From Knoellia remsis (GTDB lineage: Bacteria > Actinomycetota > Actinomycetes > Actinomycetales > Dermatophilaceae), in assembly GCF_003002895.1 (NCBI RefSeq), contig NZ_PVTI01000001.1:212786-276785 (forward strand): 64,000 nucleotides of DNA, in the 5' to 3' direction. A program made the position numbers and the translations under genes. Each line of letters begins with the position of its first letter. The first letter of the stretch is position 1. The notes beneath the pieces were generated by a model. It saw nothing but the letters and a program-made list of their open reading frames with translations, did not search any database and was not told the origin of the DNA. Of this stretch, positions 45,060-53,997 are shown one piece after another.

Positions 45060-45091
45060 CGGAACTGCACAAACCGGCCGCCCGAGTTCCG
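45060..45091 (+). terminator. Candidate hairpin after the RelA/SpoT-domain gene
   Basis: CGGAACT (45060-45066) pairs with AGTTCCG (45085-45091) around an 18-nt loop, 14 bp after the stop. No T-run. Confidence 0.4.
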
Positions 45092-45164
45092 CCACTCTGT
45101 GACACTGCCTGCGGGCTGACGGCACTCACCAGGGGCGCGTGCCCACGACGACAAGGGGACTGAC

Positions 45165-45539
45165 ATGGAAACGGCCAGCATCGCGGCATGGACGCTGATG
45201 AACGAGATCCCGGTGCCGGACGACGTGCGCGAGCTGTTGGTGGACGGGGAGCAGGCGGTGACGGCGTTCAAGACGTTCCGGGACAGCGCAGTGTTCACGA
45301 CCAAACGGCTCATCGTGCGGGACGCGCAGGGACTCACCGGCAAGAAGGTCGAGATCTACTCGCTGCCCTACTCGGCCATCAACATGTGGTCGTCGGAGAA
45401 CGCGGGCAAGCTGTTCGACGTCAACGCAGAGATCGAGCTGTGGACGCGAGCGGGCCACATCAAGGTCAAGCTCGGGAAGGGCGCGGACGTGCGCCGCATC
45501 GACCAGCTCATCGCGTGGGCGGTACTCAACGCACGCTGA
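45165..45539 (+). CDS. Bacterial PH-domain protein
   Basis: 124 residues, a single bacterial PH-like domain (FKTFRDSAVFTTKRLIVRDAQG, KVEIYSLPYSAINMWSSENAG, IELWTRAGHIKVKLGKGADV, then a C-terminal helix). AAGGGGA lies 5 nt before ATG 45165. Cytosolic; relatives form ring-shaped oligomers but have no known function. Confidence 0.88.
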   Translation: METASIAAWTLMNEIPVPDDVRELLVDGEQAVTAFKTFRDSAVFTTKRLIVRDAQGLTGKKVEIYSLPYSAINMWSSENAGKLFDVNAEIELWTRAGHIKVKLGKGADVRRIDQLIAWAVLNAR

Positions 45540-45583
45540 GGGATCACGGCTGCGTTCGGGCGGCGGTCACGCTGCCCCGCGCG

Positions 45584-46351
45584 TCAGAGGGGAAACCCCG
45601 TCCGGGCGCGCAGGCTCGTCGCGTACCCGAGCCGCTCGTAGAGCACTCGGGCATGGTCGTTGTCGGCGAAGACGCCGAGGGTGGACGCGCCCGTGCGGTC
45701 GATCCCGTCGCGGGTGAGGTATGCCGTCATCGCGGCTCCCAGCCCACGTCCCCGCAGCGTGGAGTCGGCGACGATCCCGCCGATGAGCGGGACGTCGGTG
45801 TTGCCCGGCTCGCTCACGCCGCAGGCAATGAGCCGAGCGTCCTTGTCGCGCAACGCTGCCCAGCGCATGCCCTCGTGCTGGCCGGGCAGCGCGAACGGGT
45901 GCGGGTTGTGTGCCTTGATGAAGGCGGTGAGCTCGGCCGGGTCGCCGTCGAACCACGTGATGTCCCGCTCCGCGGGCAGGGTCGGCGGGGGAGTCGTGGT
46001 CCACATGCGGTCCCAGGCATTGCCGCCGCGCAGCCCGAGTGCGTCCCGAACGGGCTCGTATGCCGTCGCGGGAGCCGTGACGTGGTTCGGCGCCTTCGCT
46101 GCCACCCAGGTCGCGAACATGTCGGTCGCGGCGAGGTGGGCGACGCCGTCGTCGGCACCGAGGACGACGACGCCGCGACGGCCGTCGCCCCAGACCTGGA
46201 ACCACGCGACGACCTCCGAGCCGGTGAGGTGCAGCGCCGGAGGCTCGAAGGTCGTCGCGAGGTCGAACCGGAGGAAGGGGTGGTCACCACTCGCGGCCCT
46301 GAGCTCTGCTGCCGTGGCGAGCTCGGCGACCCGCGATCCTCCATCGCTCAC
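45584..46351 (-). CDS. GNAT-family N-acetyltransferase
   Basis: 255 residues. The acetyl-CoA loop is STLRGRGLGAAMTAYLT near residue 195, followed by ASTLGVFADNDHARVLYERLGY. The N-terminal half resembles a second, degenerate GNAT fold. GTG 46351 overlaps the hydrolase stop by GTGA. Acceptor unknown. Convergent with the PH-domain gene. Confidence 0.87.
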   Translation of the reverse strand: MSDGGSRVAELATAAELRAASGDHPFLRFDLATTFEPPALHLTGSEVVAWFQVWGDGRRGVVVLGADDGVAHLAATDMFATWVAAKAPNHVTAPATAYEPVRDALGLRGGNAWDRMWTTTPPPTLPAERDITWFDGDPAELTAFIKAHNPHPFALPGQHEGMRWAALRDKDARLIACGVSEPGNTDVPLIGGIVADSTLRGRGLGAAMTAYLTRDGIDRTGASTLGVFADNDHARVLYERLGYATSLRARTGFPL

Positions 46352-47172
46352 TTCTGCAGGAAGTCGAGCAGTGCGGTGTTGACCTGGTCCGGGTGGCTCG
46401 CGAGGAACCCGTGCGGGCCGTCCTCGATGACGACGAGGTCACTGCCCGCGACCTGCTCGTGGGTGCGCTTGCCCGAGACCTCGAACGGCACGATGGCGTC
46501 GGAGTCGCCGTGGACGACGAGGGTCGGCACGGTGACCTTGGCAAGGTCGCCGGTGAAGTTGGTGAGCCACGACTCGATGCAGGAGGTCATGGCGTCAAGG
46601 TCCGCCTGGGCGGCCATCCCGAGGGCGTCCTGACGCTGGTCCTCGGTGACCTTGAGGTCGCCGTCGGCGCTGAAGAAGTTCGTCATGAACTCGTCGAGAA
46701 ACTCCTCGCGGTCGGCGCGCAGGTCCTGCTGCATCTGCTCGGCGTCCTCCCGGGGCAGGCCACCGTCGGGGTTCTCGTCGCTCTTGAGCAGCCACGGCGG
46801 GATGGCTCCGAGGAAGGCGATGCTGCGCAGCCGGTCCGTGCCGTGGTTGCCGACATAGCGGGCGACCTCGCCGCCACCCATGGAGAAGCCGACGAGGGTG
46901 ACGTCGGTGAGGTCGAGGGCGGTGAGCAGGGAGTCGAGGTCGGACGCGAGCGCGTCGTAGTCGTAGCGGCCGTCAGGCGCGGGGGACGACTGGCCGAAGC
47001 CGCGGCGGTCGTAGGTGATGACGCGGTACCCGGCGTCGGTGAGCGCGGGGACCGTGTCCTTCCACGAGGCGCCGGAGAGGGGCCAGCCGTGGATGAGGAC
47101 GACCGGACGTCCGTCACCGCCGGTGTCCTCGTGGTGGATCGTCGGGGCCTGGGTCGAGGTCGAGTCGGACAT
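46348..47172 (-). CDS. Alpha/beta hydrolase (non-haem chloroperoxidase type)
   Basis: 274 residues. HGWPLSGASW, YDRRGFGQSS, nucleophile Ser in GFSMGGGEVARY near residue 97, acid in GDSDAIVP and the His in DGPHGF give a complete triad; the motif set matches cofactor-free haloperoxidases/esterases. Starts ATG 47172, divergent from rarA, and is coupled to the GNAT gene. Confidence 0.9.
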   Translation of the reverse strand: MSDSTSTQAPTIHHEDTGGDGRPVVLIHGWPLSGASWKDTVPALTDAGYRVITYDRRGFGQSSPAPDGRYDYDALASDLDSLLTALDLTDVTLVGFSMGGGEVARYVGNHGTDRLRSIAFLGAIPPWLLKSDENPDGGLPREDAEQMQQDLRADREEFLDEFMTNFFSADGDLKVTEDQRQDALGMAAQADLDAMTSCIESWLTNFTGDLAKVTVPTLVVHGDSDAIVPFEVSGKRTHEQVAGSDLVVIEDGPHGFLASHPDQVNTALLDFLQK

Positions 47173-47259
47173 GGGCGTCCCTTTCCGGAGTGGGCGTCTC
47201 GGACGTCTTCAGCCTAGGCACGCGGTCTCGATGTCGCACCCGCCGGATACGCTGGCGAG

Positions 47260-48648
47260 ATGCCTGCCGGCGACGACCTCTTCGCGTCCGCGCACGACGT
47301 CTCGGCGGCGTCGGGCGTGGGTGAGTCGCTGCTGCCGCCGCTCGCCGTGCGCATGCGGCCGGCCTCGATCGAGGAGGTGCGTGGTCAGGCCGACGTGCTG
47401 CGTCCCGGCAGTCCGCTGCGCCGGCTCATCGAGGGGTCCGGCGGGACGGCCGGCCCGCTGAGTGCGATCATCTGGGGCCCGCCCGGCACCGGCAAGACGA
47501 CGCTCGCGCACCTCGTCGCCACGGCGGCGGGGCGTGAGTTCGTCGAGCTGTCCGCCGTGACCGCGGGCGTCAAGGACGTGCGTGCGGTCATGGAGGCCGC
47601 CGCCCGCAACCGCGACCTCTACGACCGGCAGACCGTGCTCTTCCTCGACGAGATCCACCGGTTCAGCAAGGCGCAGCAGGACGCCCTGCTCCCCGGCGTC
47701 GAGAACCGCCAGGTCATCCTCGTCGCCGCGACGACGGAGAACCCGAGCTTCTCGGTCATCTCGCCGCTGCTGTCGCGCTCCATGCTCATCACCCTCAGCT
47801 CGCTCGACGACGCCCAGGTCGCTGACGTCCTCGACGCGGCGGTGAGCGACCCGCGCGGTCTCGACGCGGCATACGCACTCTCCGACGAGGCGCGCGACCA
47901 CCTCGTCGCCATCGCGCAGGGCGACGCGCGGCGAGCCCTGACCTCGCTCGAGGCGGCGGCGGGCGTCGCACAGGACGACGCGCCGGCCGGGCGGGACGAC
48001 AGCGAGCCGCTGGAGATCACGCTCGCGCACGCCGAGCAGGCGGTGTCGCAGGCGATGGTGCGCTATGACAAGACCGGCGACCAGCACTACGACGTCGCGT
48101 CGGCGTTCATCAAGTCGATGCGTGGCTCTGACGTCGACGCGGCCCTGCACTATCTCGCGCGTCAGCTCGAGGCCGGTGAGGACCCCCGGTTCATCGCGCG
48201 GCGCATCGTCATCGCGGCGAGCGAGGACGTCGGGATGGGCGACCCGACGGCGCTGCAGACCGCGGTCGCCGCGATGCACGCAGTCGCGCAGATCGGGATG
48301 CCGGAGGCGCGGATCATCCTCGCGCAGGCCGTCGTCCACAACGCGCTCGCGCCGAAGAGCAATGCCGCGTATGCCGGGATCAACGCCGCGATCGCGGACG
48401 TGCGCGCCGGACGTGGTGGTGCGGTGCCGCCGCACCTGCGGGGGAGTGGGTATGCCGGTGCGTCCCGTCTCGGGCACGGCAAGGGCTATATCTATGCGCA
48501 CGATGAGCCGGATGCCGTTGCGGCACAGCAGTATCTGCCCGATGACCTGCACGGCCGGACCGACTACTACCAGCCGACGGACCGCGGTTTCGAGGCGCGG
48601 TTGAAGGACCGCTGGGCCTGGCTCAAGGAGCGCCTCGGACGACGCTGA
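47260..48648 (+). CDS. rarA: Replication-associated recombination protein RarA (MgsA)
   Basis: AAA+ ATPase related to clamp loaders, acting at stalled forks. 462 residues: Walker [10 protein letters not shown] near residue 76, Walker [11 protein letters not shown], sensor region ATTENPSF, and the C-terminal tetramerisation part ([32 protein letters not shown]). In many actinobacteria it stands near aspS, as here. 88 bp separate it from the divergent hydrolase gene. Confidence 0.95.
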   Translation: MPAGDDLFASAHDVSAASGVGESLLPPLAVRMRPASIEEVRGQADVLRPGSPLRRLIEGSGGTAGPLSAIIWGPPGTGKTTLAHLVATAAGREFVELSAVTAGVKDVRAVMEAAARNRDLYDRQTVLFLDEIHRFSKAQQDALLPGVENRQVILVAATTENPSFSVISPLLSRSMLITLSSLDDAQVADVLDAAVSDPRGLDAAYALSDEARDHLVAIAQGDARRALTSLEAAAGVAQDDAPAGRDDSEPLEITLAHAEQAVSQAMVRYDKTGDQHYDVASAFIKSMRGSDVDAALHYLARQLEAGEDPRFIARRIVIAASEDVGMGDPTALQTAVAAMHAVAQIGMPEARIILAQAVVHNALAPKSNAAYAGINAAIADVRAGRGGAVPPHLRGSGYAGASRLGHGKGYIYAHDEPDAVAAQQYLPDDLHGRTDYYQPTDRGFEARLKDRWAWLKERLGRR

Positions 48649-48677
48649 CCGTGGGGCGGGCCGGTCGAGGCGGCCTC

Positions 48678-48706
48678 TTTACAGGTCGGCGAGATGGCCT
48701 TAGATT
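48678..48706 (+). promoter_or_regulatory. Promoter of the GH16 genes
   Basis: TTTACA (48678-48683), 17-bp spacer, TAGATT (48701-48706): one of the best sigma-A-like promoters in the window. The start would fall at the operator that follows. Confidence 0.7.
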
Positions 48707-48710
48707 CGAA

Positions 48711-48728
48711 TGCCTAAGCGATTAGGCA
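48711..48728. promoter_or_regulatory. LacI-type operator
   Basis: TGCCTAAGCGATTAGGCA, an 18-bp inverted repeat with 7-bp arms and the AA-N-CG-N-TT centre typical of LacI-family sites. It covers the expected transcription start of the GH16 genes. The LacI gene lies 3 kb downstream at 51729. Confidence 0.75.
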
Positions 48729-48767
48729 GAGTGTCATCGCAACCGTCAGCCGATCAAAGGAGATCTC

Positions 48768-50192
48768 ATGACGCCGTCATCCAGCCCGTCCCGTCGCGCC
48801 GTGATCGCCGGCACCGCAGGTGCCGCGGGCGTCGTCGCCACCACCGCGGCAGCTCCTGCTGCGGCCCGCTCTGCAGCCGTGCCGCCGACCGGTCCCGGCG
48901 CGGTTGCCCCCACGTCACCCACGGCCCAGTCCCTCCTCGACCAGGGGTACGAGCTGACGTGGCGTGACGAGTTCAACCGGCCCGTGCTGGACCGGACGAA
49001 GTGGACGTGCGGATTCCGGTCCAAGCGGTCCGACTACATCCACCCAGGCGACTACTACGCCTATGCCGCCTCGCAGGTGAGCGTGCGGGACGGGCACCTC
49101 CGGATCGTCGCGGAGACCAAGGACGTCACCGTCAACGAGCGGACCGTGCCTCGCGCATCCGGTGGGGTGAGCTCGCGGTGGCACGCGACGTTCACCTACG
49201 GCTATTTCGAATGCCGGTTCCGCCAGAACGTGCGCACTGCCGGGTGGACCTTCGTGCCGGCCTTCTGGATGGATGCGATCGGCGACTCGGACAACCGCGT
49301 GCACGACCGCAGCCGGTTCAAGAAGGCCATCCCTCGAGGCTGGGGCAACGAGCTCGACATCCTCGAGTCCAGCGGCCGAATGGGTCAGAGCTGGGCAGTG
49401 CACACCGGGGACGACGACGGGTCCGGGATCGGGTCGATCTCGGGGGCGCACTGGGAGAACAACGAGGTGGGGGTCTGGCACACCGCCTCCCTGCTGTGGA
49501 CCCCGGACAGCTACACCTTCTACATCGACGACGACGTCACCCAGCACGTGGCGCGAAGCGATCGCCGAGACATCGCGGCGACGCCGCACTACCTCATGCT
49601 CAGTGCGGCCGGGCACATGCCCGCGAACGGCGAGACCGGGATCTACGACGTCGACTACGTGCGCGTCTACCAGCACCCGCAGATCGACGCTCCGAACCAC
49701 ACCTGGACCGGTTTCGACCGTGGCCCCTGGCATCTGAGCGCCAGCTCGACCGACGGCACCCGCTGGTCGGAGAAGGTCAACAAGATCTACACCGGTCATG
49801 GTGGGGGCGGCGACTTCTGGCGGTCCGCGCAGACCCAACGTGGCGGCGAGTGGTTCATGATCGACCTGGGCATCACCCAGCGCGTCCGCCACCTGAGAAT
49901 CGTTGCGCCACAGGCCTATCCGCAGACCGGCGGGAGCCTGGACACCGAAGGCCAGTGGGCCGAGGAGTTCGAGATCTACTCGGCGTCCGCGCCCGAGGCA
50001 TGGCGTGCCCCGGACCATCCGGCGTGGGCCCGGCCGATCGCCACGGGACGGGGCGAGGTCGTCTCGAACGTTGTCTTCGGCCGGCCCGTCGTCGGTCGCT
50101 ACCTCATGATCCGCCAGACCGGTCAGAACCCCGCGAAGAAGTGGTCGATCCGCGACATCTACGCCTTCGACCGGGTCGGACCCCTGGCCTGA
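48768..50192 (+). CDS. Tat-exported GH16 glycoside hydrolase with F5/8-type domain
   Basis: 474 residues. Twin-arginine signal (SRRAVIAG, Arg9-Arg10, then a hydrophobic Ala-rich core). GH16 domain about 60-310 with catalytic ELDILE: Glu195, Asp197, Glu200 (the ExDxxE form of laminarinases, agarases and relatives). The C-terminal 140 residues look like a discoidin/F5-8 C carbohydrate-binding domain (GEWFMIDLGITQRVRHLRIV, VVGRYLMIRQTGQN). AAAGGAG precedes the ATG. Substrate, an extracellular beta-glucan or galactan, is not decided. Confidence 0.9.
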   Translation: MTPSSSPSRRAVIAGTAGAAGVVATTAAAPAAARSAAVPPTGPGAVAPTSPTAQSLLDQGYELTWRDEFNRPVLDRTKWTCGFRSKRSDYIHPGDYYAYAASQVSVRDGHLRIVAETKDVTVNERTVPRASGGVSSRWHATFTYGYFECRFRQNVRTAGWTFVPAFWMDAIGDSDNRVHDRSRFKKAIPRGWGNELDILESSGRMGQSWAVHTGDDDGSGIGSISGAHWENNEVGVWHTASLLWTPDSYTFYIDDDVTQHVARSDRRDIAATPHYLMLSAAGHMPANGETGIYDVDYVRVYQHPQIDAPNHTWTGFDRGPWHLSASSTDGTRWSEKVNKIYTGHGGGGDFWRSAQTQRGGEWFMIDLGITQRVRHLRIVAPQAYPQTGGSLDTEGQWAEEFEIYSASAPEAWRAPDHPAWARPIATGRGEVVSNVVFGRPVVGRYLMIRQTGQNPAKKWSIRDIYAFDRVGPLA

Positions 50193-50260
50193 CCGCACCC
50201 CGTCCACCTCCTGACGAACCCGCACCCCGCACGCACCAGTCCCACGAAGGAGCAGATCCC

Positions 50261-51697
50261 ATGCACAACCCCCAGAGTCCGTCGCGTCGCGGCGTCATCG
50301 CGGGCGCCGTCGGCGCGGCCGGCGTCGCTGCCGCCACCGCTGCCTCGTCTTCCTCTGCCGCTGCCGCCCCTGCGGCCCTGCCGGGCGGCGCACGCCGGTC
50401 AGCCGGTGACGGCGTCGTCCCGCACTCGGCGACCGCCGCGTCCTTCCTGTCCCAGGGGTACGAGCTGACCTGGCGCGACGAGTTCGACAAGCCGCACCTC
50501 GACCCCCGCAACTGGACCCGAGGCTTCCGGTCCAAGCGGTCCGACTACATCCACCCCGGCGACAACTACTGCTACGCCGGCTCACAGGTGAGCCTCGGCG
50601 ACGGGTTCCTCCGCATCATCGCGGAGAACAAGGAGAAGACGGTCAACGAGCGAACCGTTCCGCGAGCCACCGGTGGCGTCAGCAGTCGCTGGCACCAGAC
50701 CTTCACCTACGGCTACTTCGAGGCTCGGTTCCGACAGAACATCCGTCCCGCCGGCTGGACCTTCGTCCCGGCCTTCTGGCTGGACGCCATCGGGGACTCC
50801 GACAACCGAGACCACGACCGGAGCCGGTTCAAGAACGCCCTCCCCACCGGCTGGGGTGCCGAGGTCGACATCCTCGAGTCCAGCGGTCTGCGCGGGTGGA
50901 ACTGGGCCGTCTGCAACCTCGATGACGACGGCTCGGGCGCCGGGTGGGTCGACAAGTGGCTCAACTTCAACCTCGAGACCGACGTGTGGCACACGGTGTC
51001 GTGCCTGCGGACCCCGGAGGGCTACACGTTCTACCTCGACGACATCGAGACCGGGCGCGTCACCGCCGCAGACCGGCGCATCGCGAGCACGCCGATGTAC
51101 CTCATGCTCAGCGCAGCCGGGCACATGCCGCCGAACGGGGAGACGGGCATCTACGACGTCGACTATGTGCGCGTCTACCAGCACCCGGAGATGGATGCGC
51201 CCGTCAACCACTGGACCGGGTTCGACCGCGGGCCGTGGCACCTCAGCGCCAGCTCGACCGACGGGACCCGCTGGTCGGAGAAGGTCAACAAGGTCTACTC
51301 CGGCCACGGCTGGGGCGACTTCTGGCGCTCGGCCGCACCGCAGCGCGGTGACGAGTGGTTCATGATCGACCTCGGGGTGACCCAGCGCGTGCGCCAGCTG
51401 CGCATCGTCGCGCCACAGGCGTACCCGCAGCGAGGGGGCAGCCTGGACACCGAGGGCCAGTGGGCCGAGGAGTTCGAGATCTACTCCGCCTCCGCGCCGC
51501 CGGCCTGGCGGAACCCCGACCACCCGGCGTGGGGCAACCCGCTGGCCTCCGGACGGGGCGACGTCGTGTCCGACGTCGTCTTCGGGCGGCCCGTCGTCGG
51601 GCGCTACCTCATGATTCGCCAGACCGGGCAGAATCCCGAGAAGAAGTGGTCGATCCGCGACATCTACGCCTTCGACAAGGTTGCGCCGCTCGCCTGA
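50261..51697 (+). CDS. Second Tat-exported GH16 hydrolase, tandem paralog
   Basis: 478 residues, same architecture as the preceding gene: twin Arg9-Arg10 (SRRGVIAG), GH16 with Glu201, Asp203, Glu206 in EVDILE, and the F5/8-type C-terminal domain. The two are alike over nearly all their length; they differ in the signal peptide and the substrate-loop region after the catalytic strand (about residues 210-230). GAAGGAG lies 10 nt before ATG 50261; probably cotranscribed with the first copy. Confidence 0.9.
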   Translation: MHNPQSPSRRGVIAGAVGAAGVAAATAASSSSAAAAPAALPGGARRSAGDGVVPHSATAASFLSQGYELTWRDEFDKPHLDPRNWTRGFRSKRSDYIHPGDNYCYAGSQVSLGDGFLRIIAENKEKTVNERTVPRATGGVSSRWHQTFTYGYFEARFRQNIRPAGWTFVPAFWLDAIGDSDNRDHDRSRFKNALPTGWGAEVDILESSGLRGWNWAVCNLDDDGSGAGWVDKWLNFNLETDVWHTVSCLRTPEGYTFYLDDIETGRVTAADRRIASTPMYLMLSAAGHMPPNGETGIYDVDYVRVYQHPEMDAPVNHWTGFDRGPWHLSASSTDGTRWSEKVNKVYSGHGWGDFWRSAAPQRGDEWFMIDLGVTQRVRQLRIVAPQAYPQRGGSLDTEGQWAEEFEIYSASAPPAWRNPDHPAWGNPLASGRGDVVSDVVFGRPVVGRYLMIRQTGQNPEKKWSIRDIYAFDKVAPLA

Positions 51698-51728
51698 GTC
51701 GGCCACTGCAGGTGGTAGACACGGAGGC

Positions 51729-52724
51729 GTGACGACCTCCCGGCTGCCTCGGCGAACGACGCTCAAGGACGTCGCCGAGGCAGCCGGGGTGTCCACCGCC
51801 ACGGCGTCGTTCGCCCTGAGTGGCCGGCTCGACGGCCCGGCCCGGATGAGCGACCGGACCCGCGCGCACATCACCGAGGTCGCGGACCGGCTCGGCTACG
51901 TGCCGCAGTTCTCGGCGCGCAGTCTCGCGCGCGGGACGACCGACCTCGTCGCTGTGGTCCTCAACTTCCCCGGGTCGAGGTGGGCCGGCGCGGTCACGGA
52001 TGCCATCACCGACGCCGTCGGCGCCCTGGGTGCGGTCACGGTGTCCTTGGCACACGAGCGCTGGGCCGAGCACCTTCGTCGGGGTTTCGCCGGAGCCGCC
52101 TTCGTCGAGGACTGGCCGGGCCGGGAGGACAGCGACCTGGCAGCAATCGCGCGCCTGGGGACCACGCTCATGGTGGCGAGCCGAGAAGCGCCCAGCCGAC
52201 CGGCATACGACGTCGTCGTGAGCAACGAGTACTCCGCCTGTCGCGAGATGGTGGAGGGCCTGCTCACCCGCGGGCATCGGCGGATCGGGGTGCTGCGACG
52301 CTCGCACGACGAGGAGCACCATGCGCCGAACGAGCGGCTGCGGGCGTACCTCGACGCGGTCGACGCCGCGGGACAGCAACCGGTGAAGTCCCTCGTCCGC
52401 TTCGCTCGCAACCGCTACGACCTCGCCTATGCCGAGACCACGCAGCTGCTCGCGTTGCCCGAGCCGCCCACGGCGATCTATGCCATGAACGGCCCCTCGG
52501 CAGCCGGTGCGCTCTGGGCGACGCAGGCGGCCGGTGCCCGCGACGTCGAGGTCGTCGGAGTCGACCCGGTGGGGGACCTGCAGACTCAGCCCGAGCTGTC
52601 GTGGGTGACCATCGCCGAGGGCGAGATGGCTCGGATGGGGCGGCGGATGGCGGACCGCATCACCGACCCGTCGCTGCCGGTGACCGAGCTCGAGCTGCAC
52701 TGGGTTCTGCGCCGTCCCGGCTAG
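51729..52724 (+). CDS. LacI-family transcriptional regulator
   Basis: 331 residues. Helix-turn-helix TTLKDVAEAAGVSTATASFALSG at residues 10-32 with the hinge helix SARSLARGTTDLVAVVL, then a periplasmic-binding-protein-like effector domain. GTG 51729 is only 1 nt from GGAGG, so the start is uncertain. Most likely binds the operator at 48711 and responds to a product of the GH16 enzymes. Confidence 0.9.
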   Translation: MTTSRLPRRTTLKDVAEAAGVSTATASFALSGRLDGPARMSDRTRAHITEVADRLGYVPQFSARSLARGTTDLVAVVLNFPGSRWAGAVTDAITDAVGALGAVTVSLAHERWAEHLRRGFAGAAFVEDWPGREDSDLAAIARLGTTLMVASREAPSRPAYDVVVSNEYSACREMVEGLLTRGHRRIGVLRRSHDEEHHAPNERLRAYLDAVDAAGQQPVKSLVRFARNRYDLAYAETTQLLALPEPPTAIYAMNGPSAAGALWATQAAGARDVEVVGVDPVGDLQTQPELSWVTIAEGEMARMGRRMADRITDPSLPVTELELHWVLRRPG

Positions 52725-52734
52725 CCCGCTATGG

Positions 52735-52752
52735 TTTTCTTCACACCAAGAA
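52735..52752. promoter_or_regulatory. Candidate ROK operator at its own promoter
   Basis: TTTTCTTCACACCAAGAA; the arms TTCTT/AAGAA (52737-52741, 52748-52752) form an inverted repeat. It follows a TATGGT -10-like element (52730-52735). The half TTTTCTTCA recurs, inverted, upstream of the sugar-binding protein gene at 60935-60943. Confidence 0.5.
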
Positions 52753-52770
52753 CTATTTGAGGCGGAGCCG

Positions 52771-53997
52771 ATGGCAGCACCACAGGCCGGGTCGGAACGG
52801 CGCCGGCCGCGCGTCGTGTCCGACCTGAGTCGCGCGCACGTCGCTGCCCTGGTCGGAGTCCTGAGGGAGGGTCCGGCCGCGCGGGCGGAGCTGGCCGAGC
52901 GGCTCGGGCTCAGTGCAGGTGCGGTGACGCGCCTCGTCGGCCGCCTGCTCGACGCCGACTTCGTCCACGAGCTCGATGACGTGCCCCGCTCCGCGACGCG
53001 CGGACGGCCCCGTCGTCCGCTGGCGCTGCGGTCGGATCGCCGGGTCATCCTCGCGGCGCACATCGGCGCGAACCGGACCAGTGTCGGGGTCGTCGACCTC
53101 GCCGGGCACGTCACCCATGCGACCGAGCACTTCCATCGAGACCTGACCCCTTCGGCGGTCCTCGCGGCCACCCGGTCGCTGTTGCGGCGAACCGTGAAAC
53201 AGGTCGATGACTCCGGCACTCGCGTCGTCGGCACAGGCATCGGCATCGGTGGCTGGGTCGACCAGGGGCGCGTCGTGGAGCATCCCGGTCTCGGCTGGGT
53301 CGACGTCGACGTCCAGCGTCGGCTGGCCGGCGCAGCCGTGGGCCCGCTGAGCGTCGAGTCGCACGTGCGCGGGCTCGCCCTCGCGGAAGCCGACTTCGGA
53401 GCTGCGCTCGGGACGGACACGCTCGTCGAGCTGCACGTCGGCAACGTCACCGACGCCGCGGTCCTCGTCGGTGGTCGGCTCCTGCGCGGGCCATTGTCGG
53501 CGGCGGGTTCGGTGGGCCATCTGCCGGTGCGTGCCGACGGCGAGGGTGTTGTCTGCCCGTGTGGGCGCCACGGCTGTGCACAGGTGGAGCTCTCCGAAGC
53601 CCGTCTCCTCGAGCGCGCACGGGCCGATGGTCTCTCGGTGACCTCGGTGTCCGACGTCGACACCCTCGCGGCCTCCGGGGACCCGCGCGCCTCGGCACTG
53701 CGCGATGACCGGCTGGCCATGATCGGCATGCTCTCGTCGCACCTCGTCGACGTCGTCGGCCCGGACCGGCTCGTGCTCGCCGGACTGCATGACCTCGGCG
53801 AGAGGGACCTCGACATCGTCCGACGGGCCGCGATCCGTCGGCCGGACACGGCGGGGCCGCACCCGGAGATCGTCGCGTCCGACCTCGGTGACCATCCGCT
53901 GCTGCTCGCGGCGGCCGCGCCCCCGTTGCTTGCCTGGTTCGATGACCCGACCGCCGCGGAGCGGGACCTGTCGCAGCTCGCGGCACCGAGCGCATGA
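52771..53997 (+). CDS. ROK-family transcriptional regulator
   Basis: 408 residues. Winged helix at about 20-85 (ALVGVLREGPAARAELAERLGLSAGAVTRLV), then a ROK/actin-fold sugar kinase-like domain with the zinc motif CPCGRHGCAQ near residue 262 and GSVGHLPV. NagC/XylR type; probably senses the imported sugar or an intermediate. Overlaps the SMP-30 gene by ATGA. Confidence 0.9.
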   Translation: MAAPQAGSERRRPRVVSDLSRAHVAALVGVLREGPAARAELAERLGLSAGAVTRLVGRLLDADFVHELDDVPRSATRGRPRRPLALRSDRRVILAAHIGANRTSVGVVDLAGHVTHATEHFHRDLTPSAVLAATRSLLRRTVKQVDDSGTRVVGTGIGIGGWVDQGRVVEHPGLGWVDVDVQRRLAGAAVGPLSVESHVRGLALAEADFGAALGTDTLVELHVGNVTDAAVLVGGRLLRGPLSAAGSVGHLPVRADGEGVVCPCGRHGCAQVELSEARLLERARADGLSVTSVSDVDTLAASGDPRASALRDDRLAMIGMLSSHLVDVVGPDRLVLAGLHDLGERDLDIVRRAAIRRPDTAGPHPEIVASDLGDHPLLLAAAAPPLLAWFDDPTAAERDLSQLAAPSA

